6,386 nucleotides of DNA, taken from positions 1-6,386 of the forward strand of contig JBBKWR010000095.1 in the NCBI GenBank assembly GCA_037969055.1. The letters are read 5' to 3'. A program made the position numbers and the translations under genes. The notes beneath the pieces are model-generated. The model saw only the letters and a list, made by a program, of their open reading frames with translations, did not search any database and had not been told where the DNA came from. This stretch comes from Pelagihabitans sp037969055 (GTDB lineage Bacteria; Bacteroidota; Bacteroidia; Flavobacteriales; Flavobacteriaceae). Each line of letters opens with the position of its first letter. Within the stretch, counting starts at the first letter, position 1. Of the stretch, positions 1-5,394 are shown piece by piece.

Positions 1-1063
1 TACCATTAACCAGGTCGGTAGCTTTAAAGCGAACGAAGACTTGAAACCAGAGCTGTTGAAAGAATTTGAAGTAGGTCTTGAAAGTAGGTTCTTAAAAAAC
101 AGGGTTTCCTTGGATTTAACTTATTATGACAGAAGAACCGACGACTTGATCGTAAACGAACCCCTTTCGCCTTCGACAGGATTTACCTTTACCCAAAGTA
201 ACATTGGGCAGATCAGTAACAAAGGTATCGAGGCCGATTTGGGAATTGATCTCTTTCAAAGTGATACTGGATTCAACTGGAAATCAAGTGTGAATTTCTT
301 TACCAACAAGGAAGTCGTTGAAGAGCAGGAGCAGGACATCATTATTTACAGCGGTAATTCTGCCTTGTTTATTGGGGGCAACGCGGCCATCAAAGGTGAG
401 TCTTTGGGGAGCATCGTAGGGACTGCCATACTTAGGGATGCCGCAGGCAATCTTATCACCAATGATGCCGGTAACTACGTGGTTACCGAGCAAGATCTTG
501 ACGGGAATATCCCCATCATTGGGGATGCAGTTCCTGACTATACCATGAACTTCATCAATAGCTTGTCTTTTAAGGGAATCAATTTCGGTTTCCAAATCAG
601 CCATATTAAAGGGGGGGACATCAATTCGTCCACCATTGCTACGCTATTGGGTAGGGGATTGATCACCGAAACACAGGACAGGGAGAATACCTATATCCTG
701 CCTGGTATCAACCAGACTTCAGGACAGCCAAATGACATCCAATTGAACAACTCTACCTATTATTTCAGTAACTTGTTGTTCGGTGCTGCAGAGGCAAAGG
801 TATATGACGCTTCCGTACTTCGTTTGCAAGAGGTTTCCTTGGGGTATTCCATCCCACAGAAATTCTTGGACAAGACTCCTTTTGGTTCTTTGACCTTTAC
901 CATTCAAGGGTTTAACCTTTGGTATGATGCCTACAATACGCCAAAAGGCGCTAACTTTGACCCCAACGTTGCGGGTGTCGGTGTAGGTAATGGCCGTGGA
1001 TTTGACTTTTTGAACGGACCCAGTACCAGAAGGTATGGCTTTAGTTTAAAGGCATCATTTTAA
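1..1063 (+). CDS. SusC/RagA-family TonB-dependent outer-membrane receptor, C-terminal part (5' truncated)
   Basis: This is the last 353 residues of a SusC-type TonB-dependent transporter, the outer-membrane barrel that imports glycans or other large nutrients together with a SusD lipoprotein. The frame is open from base 2 with no stop, so the gene begins outside the window; the TTG at 41 lies inside the conserved stretch N-E-D-L-K-P-E-L-L-K-E-F-E-V-G and is not a real start. That motif, the following barrel strands (LTYYDRRTDDLI, SNKGIEADL) and the ending DPN...G-F-D-F-L-N-G-P-S-T-R-R-Y-G-F-S-L-K-A-S-F are typical of the SusC/RagA C-terminal barrel, and the final Phe matches the usual outer-membrane barrel signature. 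The plug domain and TonB box are off-window. A susD-like gene follows 31 bp downstream, which strongly supports the call. The transported ligand cannot be read from this part. Confidence 0.95.
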   Translation, partial: TINQVGSFKANEDLKPELLKEFEVGLESRFLKNRVSLDLTYYDRRTDDLIVNEPLSPSTGFTFTQSNIGQISNKGIEADLGIDLFQSDTGFNWKSSVNFFTNKEVVEEQEQDIIIYSGNSALFIGGNAAIKGESLGSIVGTAILRDAAGNLITNDAGNYVVTEQDLDGNIPIIGDAVPDYTMNFINSLSFKGINFGFQISHIKGGDINSSTIATLLGRGLITETQDRENTYILPGINQTSGQPNDIQLNNSTYYFSNLLFGAAEAKVYDASVLRLQEVSLGYSIPQKFLDKTPFGSLTFTIQGFNLWYDAYNTPKGANFDPNVAGVGVGNGRGFDFLNGPSTRRYGFSLKASF

Positions 1064-1082
1064 AAAATTGCTAATCTAATTT

Positions 1083-1096
1083 ATAATAGCTATTAT
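1083..1096. repeat. 14-bp perfect palindrome overlapping the susD-like start codon
   Basis: The sequence ATAATAGCTATTAT is identical to its reverse complement and includes the first two bases of the ATG at 1095. It could act as a small protein-binding site or a weak structure affecting translation, but AT-rich start regions produce such palindromes by chance, so a function is only a guess. Confidence 0.4.
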
Positions 1097-2741
1097 GAAA
1101 AAATATTTAAAATATCTAATGGTTGTTTTCCTAACGGGTGGTTTATTCAACTCTTGCGAAACAACTAACCTGGACTTAAGGGTAAGTCCGAACGATCTCG
1201 CCGCTGATCAAGCGGATCCCAACCTGCTTTTGAATTCCATTCAATTCGCGTATACGCAGAATATGATACAAATGAACGATTTGGGGGCCGCCGTAACTAG
1301 AATCGATAATATGGCCGGAAGGGATTATTTCAATAATTTTCCCGGTGCCACTTTCAATGGCACTTGGTCCAGAACCTATAGTAGTCAAGGCGTTGGAATG
1401 TTCACAAACATCTCCAACCTTGAATTTATCAATGAGACCGGAACCATCAACTACGATTTTCATGTTGGGGTCAGCAAGGTGATGCAGGCGCATACCTTAA
1501 TGCTCCTTGTTGATTTCCTAGGCAAGGCGGCATATTCCCAGGCCAATAACCCATCGGAATTTCCTGCGCCATTATTGGATGATGGGCCTGCGGTATATGC
1601 AGCTGCCTATCAGTTATTGGATGAGGCGCAAGCCCTCCTTAGCAGTAGCCCACTTGCACAGGGTGCAACAGATTTCTTTTATGGTGGGGATTCTGCCAAA
1701 TGGATTAAATTGATCAACACCATTCGGCTAAGGGCTTACTTTGTAACAGGAGATACCGCTGCTTTTAACAATATCATTGCCGGCGGTAATTTTATGAGCA
1801 GTATTGATGATGATTTCCAATTCCAATTCGGAAAAAGAGAATTGAATCCCGATACCCGTCATCCAGATTATGGTACGGATTATACCCCAGCTGGGGCGAA
1901 CATTTATCATTCGAACTGGACGATGGAAACCATGTTAAATCTGGATGATCCTAGAATTCGATATTATTATTACAGACAAGAAAGTACAACTCCAGGGGCC
2001 GATGCAGACCCGAGCGAGCAATTTTTAGCTTGTTCACTGGTGGTTCCACCACAACATTATCTTGATGGTGGTTATACATACTGCAGTGTGCCCAATGGCT
2101 ACTGGGGACGATCACATGGTAATGACGAAGGTACCCCTCCAGATGGTTTTAAAAGGACCGCTGCAGGAGTTTACCCTGCAGCAGGAAGATTCGATGACGA
2201 TAGCTTTGATGTCGTAGGCCTTGGTCTTGGTGGTGGTGGTGCCGGAATAGAACCGATCATCCTTGCTTCCTATGTCGATTTCTGGAGGGGCGAATTGGCC
2301 TCAAGCGCTGCACAAAAAGCTGCTTTTATGAAAGCGGGTATGGAAAAATCTATTGCTAAGGTGCAAACCTATGCAGCACTGGATGGAACTTCGGACAAAT
2401 CTTTTGAGCCCACCCCAGCGGAAGTTGCAAGTTATGTTGATGGTATCGTTGCCGATTTTAATGCCGCCACAGGTAATGATCAGGCCAATATCTATGCGGA
2501 ACAGTATTGGATAGCCTTATATGGTGGTGCTGCCGAGTCTTTTAACTACTATAGAAAGACAGGCTTCCCCACTACCCTGACACCGAACTGGGAGCCTAAT
2601 CCAGGAGCCTTTCCAAGATCGTTTTTGTTCCCCTCCGATGAGGTTATTACCAATTCGAATCTAACACAGAAAACAACGCTAACGGAACAGGTTTTTTGGG
2701 ATACCAATCCTGCAAGTCCTGCTTTTCCCATTGCCAACTAA
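1095..2741 (+). CDS. SusD/RagB-family nutrient-binding outer-membrane lipoprotein
   Basis: This 548-residue protein is the surface lipoprotein that caps the SusC barrel and binds its ligand. The N-terminus is a lipoprotein signal: a basic MKKYLKY start, a hydrophobic stretch, then F-N-S-C with Cys21 as the lipidation site. The mature part opens with N-P/D-P-N-x-L-L-L-N-like sequence (around residues 33-48), and the middle carries Y-W-G-R-S-H-G-N-D-E-G-T-P-P-D-G followed by G-V-Y-P-A-A-G, a pattern I associate with the SusD-like_2 branch (SusD/RagB family) rather than classical SusD. The C-terminal part has E-Q-Y-W-I-A-L-Y and F-N-Y-Y-R-K-T-G-F-P, also typical of the family, and the length fits. 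Two cysteines (313 and 330) flank a loop and could form a disulfide. A glycine-rich G-L-G-L-G-G-G-G-A-G run sits at about 375-384. ATG 1095 is chosen because it gives the intact signal peptide. It is 31 bp behind the susC-like gene and presumably co-transcribed with it. Confidence 0.95.
   Translation: MKKYLKYLMVVFLTGGLFNSCETTNLDLRVSPNDLAADQADPNLLLNSIQFAYTQNMIQMNDLGAAVTRIDNMAGRDYFNNFPGATFNGTWSRTYSSQGVGMFTNISNLEFINETGTINYDFHVGVSKVMQAHTLMLLVDFLGKAAYSQANNPSEFPAPLLDDGPAVYAAAYQLLDEAQALLSSSPLAQGATDFFYGGDSAKWIKLINTIRLRAYFVTGDTAAFNNIIAGGNFMSSIDDDFQFQFGKRELNPDTRHPDYGTDYTPAGANIYHSNWTMETMLNLDDPRIRYYYYRQESTTPGADADPSEQFLACSLVVPPQHYLDGGYTYCSVPNGYWGRSHGNDEGTPPDGFKRTAAGVYPAAGRFDDDSFDVVGLGLGGGGAGIEPIILASYVDFWRGELASSAAQKAAFMKAGMEKSIAKVQTYAALDGTSDKSFEPTPAEVASYVDGIVADFNAATGNDQANIYAEQYWIALYGGAAESFNYYRKTGFPTTLTPNWEPNPGAFPRSFLFPSDEVITNSNLTQKTTLTEQVFWDTNPASPAFPIAN
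2160..2182. repeat. GC-rich inverted repeat inside the susD-like gene
   Basis: An 8-bp perfect inverted repeat (GCTGCAGG, 7-base spacer AGTTTAC, CCTGCAGC) lies within the coding sequence for A-A-G-V-Y-P-A-A-G. The encoded peptide is itself nearly repeated (AAG twice) and belongs to a conserved family motif, so the DNA symmetry is most simply a by-product of the protein sequence. Confidence 0.5.
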
Positions 2742-2758
2742 CAAACTAAAAAAGCAAG

Positions 2759-3703
2759 ATGATGAAAATTAATTATAAAATTTTAACCGTTTTAGCACTT
2801 ACATCACTGATGATCACATCCTGTGATGAAGGGAATGCTGTGGTAGACGATATTACTGCCAATACCGAAAGAGGCGCTGTGCTTCGCACGGTAAATGTTA
2901 TTTCCGATGAATTGTCCATAGGAGTATTAGATGGTATTTTTGGGGTTGACTTGGAAATACAAGACGTTGAAAATGGAAAGTTGGTTGAGGCCGTAGAGGT
3001 ATACGTTAGTTTTAAGGACAATACACCAGATAATGGAAAGGGCGCAAGCACTTCCGAGGTATTGTTCGAGTCCATTTCCAAATCAACGTTTACCACAGGT
3101 GAGTTTGGCCTACCCCGATTCAGCTTCTCTACAACTTTGGCAACATTAGAAAGTACTACGGGTGTGCTAGATAGTGACGTAGATGGAAGTGATGAGTTTA
3201 GGGTGCGTTTTGAACTGGTATTGAATGATGGAAGAAGATTTTCTTTTGCCCAGAATTCAGGCACACTTACCGGATCTTTCTTTAGCTCACCGTTTTTGTA
3301 CACGGCGACTATAGTATGTCCTCCTAGAGCCCCAACTGCAGGAGTTTGGACTATAAATATGGTTGATACCTATGGAGATGGTTGGCAGACAAATACTGGA
3401 GGTGGAGGTGATGGTATTACTGTTACATTAAATGATGGTACCGTGTTAGAGGTTGGACTTTGTTCACCTTATGCTAGTGCTGCAGGAACTTTCTTAGGAA
3501 GCACTGAATGTGTGCCTAATACTGGATCCGCTGGAACTGGAACCATTACTATACCTCCTGGCACAGAAACTGCTGATTGGTACTTCCCAGGTGATGAATA
3601 TGGTGAAATTGACTTTGAAATCGTTACACCTAATGGTAACATTGCTGGCGGTTACACTGGAGTAGCAGCTGGGCCCATAGTCATTGATTTCTGTAAAAAT
3701 TAA
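2759..3703 (+). CDS. SusCD-associated lipoprotein with C-terminal D-x-Y-G-D-G-W module, function unknown
   Basis: This 314-residue protein begins with a clear lipoprotein signal (M-M-K-I-N-Y-K, hydrophobic core, M-I-T-S-C) with Cys22 followed by acidic D-E, as in many outer-membrane lipoproteins of this phylum. Either of the adjacent ATGs (2759 or 2762) could start it. Residues about 38-185 (beginning R-G-A-V-L-R-T-V) are rich in predicted beta strands and resemble small lipoproteins found behind susD genes in flavobacteria, which occupy the position of SusE/SusF; I do not recognise a named domain. From about residue 191 a different module begins, with D203-T-Y-G-D-G-W209, a glycine-rich loop and N-D-G-T, resembling the DSYGDGW-type beta modules of secreted Bacteroidota proteins. 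Cys187, 235, 251 and 312 could form two disulfides. It lies 17 bp after the susD-like stop and is followed by a terminator, making it the last gene of the operon. A role as accessory surface glycan-binding protein is inference from position only. Confidence 0.85.
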   Translation: MMKINYKILTVLALTSLMITSCDEGNAVVDDITANTERGAVLRTVNVISDELSIGVLDGIFGVDLEIQDVENGKLVEAVEVYVSFKDNTPDNGKGASTSEVLFESISKSTFTTGEFGLPRFSFSTTLATLESTTGVLDSDVDGSDEFRVRFELVLNDGRRFSFAQNSGTLTGSFFSSPFLYTATIVCPPRAPTAGVWTINMVDTYGDGWQTNTGGGGDGITVTLNDGTVLEVGLCSPYASAAGTFLGSTECVPNTGSAGTGTITIPPGTETADWYFPGDEYGEIDFEIVTPNGNIAGGYTGVAAGPIVIDFCKN

Positions 3704-3713
3704 GTAAGCTGGA

Positions 3714-3755
3714 AACTATTATCAATTACTGTATACAGAAATGTTAATAATAGTT
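3714..3755. repeat. Nested inverted repeat in the 3' untranslated region
   Basis: AACTATTAT (3714-3722) is a perfect inverted match to ATAATAGTT (3747-3755). After one mismatch the pairing continues for about three more positions (A-T, A-T, and a U-G wobble in RNA). Almost exactly at the centre is a separate 10-bp perfect palindrome, CTGTATACAG (3729-3738). In RNA this would make an imperfect hairpin between the lipoprotein stop codon and the terminator, possibly affecting transcript 3' end stability. As DNA it could be a symmetric binding site. The role is inference. Confidence 0.55.
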
Positions 3756-3767
3756 ACAGTTTTATGT

Positions 3768-3799
3768 AAAAAGGCCCAAACATAGTTTGGGCCTTTTTT
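3768..3799 (+). terminator. Strong intrinsic terminator of the susC-susD-lipoprotein operon
   Basis: A perfect 14-bp stem (AAAAAGGCCCAAAC paired with GTTTGGGCCTTTTT) with a 3-base ATA loop is followed by a run of six T in total, starting at 3794. The GC core is GGCCC/GGGCC. The A-tract on the left mirrors the T-tract, so it could work in both directions, although no minus-strand gene is visible here. It lies 64 bp after the stop of the third gene and cleanly separates it from the sulfotransferase gene. Confidence 0.92.
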
Positions 3800-3841
3800 A
3801 TTCAATACGTTCTGTTGTCTTTTAAAGCAGAGGAATTATAA

Positions 3842-3871
3842 TCTTAAAAGAAAGGTTTCTCGATTTTAAGA
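3842..3871. repeat. 8-bp inverted repeat, possible operator
   Basis: TCTTAAAA (3842-3849) and TTTTAAGA (3864-3871) are perfect inverted copies separated by 14 bases, a spacing between centres of about two helical turns. The spacer itself contains AGAAA-GG-TTTCT. It lies about 130 bp upstream of the sulfotransferase start, so a regulator-binding site is possible, but AT-rich arms make chance occurrence plausible. Confidence 0.35.
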
Positions 3872-3976
3872 ATATGAAGAATTTCCGATAATAACAGCTT
3901 TATTGACGAGGGGTATCATTGTTCCATAGCCTCACAATTATTGAGCGAGCCTGGCATCTTTCCTTCAAATAAATTG

Positions 3977-3984
3977 TATTTTTG
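3977..3984 (+). promoter_or_regulatory. Candidate Bacteroidota -7 promoter element (TATTTTTG)
   Basis: TATTTTTG matches the TAnnTTTG consensus of the Bacteroidota housekeeping sigma factor exactly. A good -33 TTTG at the expected 19-21 base spacing is not seen; the nearest candidate is a weak CTGG at 3951-3954. Transcription would begin around 3989-3992, leaving a leader of only about 8-11 bases before the ATG at 4000. The downstream position after a terminator supports a promoter somewhere in this gap. Confidence 0.5.
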
Positions 3985-3999
3985 ACAAAAATTGCATTG

Positions 4000-5361
4000 A
4001 TGAAAAATAAATTTATTCACCTTACTACTTTGATTTTCATACTGTTGGCTTCAATAGTATGGCTACAATCCTGTTCAGGTGATGACGTGCCGGGAGTGGT
4101 TACTCCAATAATAGCCGATGACCCGATTCCGAAAGAACCAGAGGAACCTGTGGACGAAAAACCGGATTTTATCCCTGAGGGAGTGGTAGAAGTATTTATC
4201 CCGGGCAAAATAGACGATAATTACATACTGGTCAACGATGCGGCGGCCAACCGGGTGTTCCTCATGGACAAAAATGCCCGTTTACTCCATGAATGGCCCC
4301 TTACCAACAATATTGGGAATGATGTGTTCCTTTTACCCAACGGCAAGCTTTTGGCTTCCCTGGAAACGGATGAACCAAAGATCACATTGGGAGGAAAGGG
4401 CGGAAGATTACAATTCGTGGCCCCTAACGGAACATTGGAATGGGATTTTACATATTCCTCAACAGAACGTGAAACCCACCATGACGCCGAACTACTTCCT
4501 AACGGTAACGTTATTGCAATGGTCTGGGAAAGGCGAACTTCCGCACAAGCGGCACAGGCAGGTTTTATGTTCGATGAGGAGGTGTTTCCTGAATCAATTA
4601 TTGAAATTAACCCGGCCACTGATGAAATCGTATGGGAATGGCATTCTTGGGACCATTTGGTTCAGGATCATGATGTAACAAAGGATAATTTTGGCCCAAT
4701 TGCAGAGTATCCCGAACGCATAGATATTAATTATTCTTTAAAATCAGAAGCCAGTCCCGATGTAAAGGGAGATATAATTCACGCCAATGGAATAGCCTAT
4801 GATAAGGTCAATGATGTGATATTATTAAGTGCGAACTTTTATTCAGAGGTCTGGGCAATAGATCATAGTACCACTACACAAGAAGCCGCCTCAAATTCTG
4901 GGGGAGCTTACGGTAAAGGTGGTGATCTTATATATCGTTTTGGCAATCCTATGGCCTACGGTAATGCGGTGGGAGAGCGTATGTTTCACAACAACCATTT
5001 TCCCAATATACTCAAAGGGGAAAATCTGGGCAAATTACTGATTTTTTCAAATGGAAATGGTCTTGGCCAATCGACCGTTTTTGAATTGGAACTTCCGGCC
5101 GCTTACGATTTAAAGGCCGATAATGATAATGAGCTAAAGGTAACTTGGAGTTTTACGGATCCAGACCTATACTCAGGGAAGGTTTCCGGGGCTGTACCGC
5201 TTCCAAACGGAAATATCCTTATTACCGAAGGCGATTTCGGTTTCTGGGAGGTGACCCGAGAAAAAGAAGTGGTATGGAAATGTAATATACAAGGGTTCAT
5301 TTGGAGGGGATACTCTTATGCTAAAAACGCTCCAGAAATTTTAGCGCTGGACTTACCGTAA
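4000..5361 (+). CDS. Aryl-sulfate sulfotransferase (ASST)-like lipoprotein
   Basis: This 453-residue protein resembles the arylsulfotransferase family, beta-propeller enzymes that move a sulfate group from a phenolic sulfate ester to another phenol without PAPS. ATG 4000 is chosen over an in-frame TTG at 3982 because it gives a clean lipoprotein signal (M-K-N-K-F, hydrophobic core, L-Q-S-C, Cys25), and the TTG lies inside the candidate promoter box. C-S-G-D-D after the cut suggests outer-membrane or surface placement. A Pro/Glu/Asp linker covers about 36-60. Propeller turns with P-N-G occur at 113, 142, 167 and 402. Family motifs include E-T-H160-H161-D, W-E-W-H-S-W-D-H219, H261-A-N-G-I, I-D-H-S-T-T-T-Q-E-A-A, G-K-G-G-D-L-I-Y-R313-F-G-N-P and H330-N-N-H333-F; the His and Arg residues are the likely active-site set by analogy. 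Apart from the lipidated Cys there is only Cys428, so the disulfide known in enterobacterial AssT is absent. True donor and acceptor are unknown, and a non-enzymatic propeller role cannot be excluded. Confidence 0.87.
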   Translation: MKNKFIHLTTLIFILLASIVWLQSCSGDDVPGVVTPIIADDPIPKEPEEPVDEKPDFIPEGVVEVFIPGKIDDNYILVNDAAANRVFLMDKNARLLHEWPLTNNIGNDVFLLPNGKLLASLETDEPKITLGGKGGRLQFVAPNGTLEWDFTYSSTERETHHDAELLPNGNVIAMVWERRTSAQAAQAGFMFDEEVFPESIIEINPATDEIVWEWHSWDHLVQDHDVTKDNFGPIAEYPERIDINYSLKSEASPDVKGDIIHANGIAYDKVNDVILLSANFYSEVWAIDHSTTTQEAASNSGGAYGKGGDLIYRFGNPMAYGNAVGERMFHNNHFPNILKGENLGKLLIFSNGNGLGQSTVFELELPAAYDLKADNDNELKVTWSFTDPDLYSGKVSGAVPLPNGNILITEGDFGFWEVTREKEVVWKCNIQGFIWRGYSYAKNAPEILALDLP

Positions 5362-5394
5362 TTTTACTTAAACACAATTGGTAAATTCCAATAC

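Larger units (their letters stand above)
3704..3999. other. Intergenic region between the two transcription units
   Basis: This 296-bp gap holds no credible gene on either strand; the only ATG-led frames are a few codons long. In order it contains a nested inverted repeat (3714-3755), a strong terminator (3768-3799), an 8-bp inverted repeat (3842-3871), and a candidate -7 promoter box (3977-3984) just before the sulfotransferase start. It therefore appears to end one transcription unit and start the next. Confidence 0.8.

Noticed and set aside
41..43. TTG at 41 as the start of the first gene
   Set aside because: The frame is open upstream to the window edge and the TTG codes for the Leu of a conserved SusC barrel motif.
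2038..2051. Inverted repeat TGGTGG-TT-CCACCA inside the susD-like gene
   Set aside because: It encodes V-V-P-P in a continuous coding sequence and its 2-base loop is too tight for a hairpin; probably coincidental.
2773..3303. 176-codon open frame on the minus strand
   Set aside because: It lies wholly inside the plus-strand lipoprotein gene, its translation is low-complexity Ser/Thr/Pro-rich, and the plus-strand product has a clear lipobox and fits the operon.
3914..3921. TATCATTG as an alternative -7 promoter box
   Set aside because: It has a mismatch in the TTTG part and no -33 TTG at a suitable distance.
3982..3999. TTG at 3982 as start of the sulfotransferase gene
   Set aside because: It would add six residues before a well-formed lipoprotein signal and falls within the candidate promoter box; ATG 4000 is the better start.
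4238..4678. 146-codon plus-strand frame and a 132-codon minus-strand frame (4221-4619)
   Set aside because: Both overlap the ASST-like coding sequence, which carries recognisable family motifs in its own frame; neither shows any domain or signal peptide.
5377..5392. Small ATTGG-N6-CCAAT hairpin between the ASST and VCBS genes
   Set aside because: Only a 5-bp stem with no T-tract, so not a terminator; too weak to support a regulatory call.
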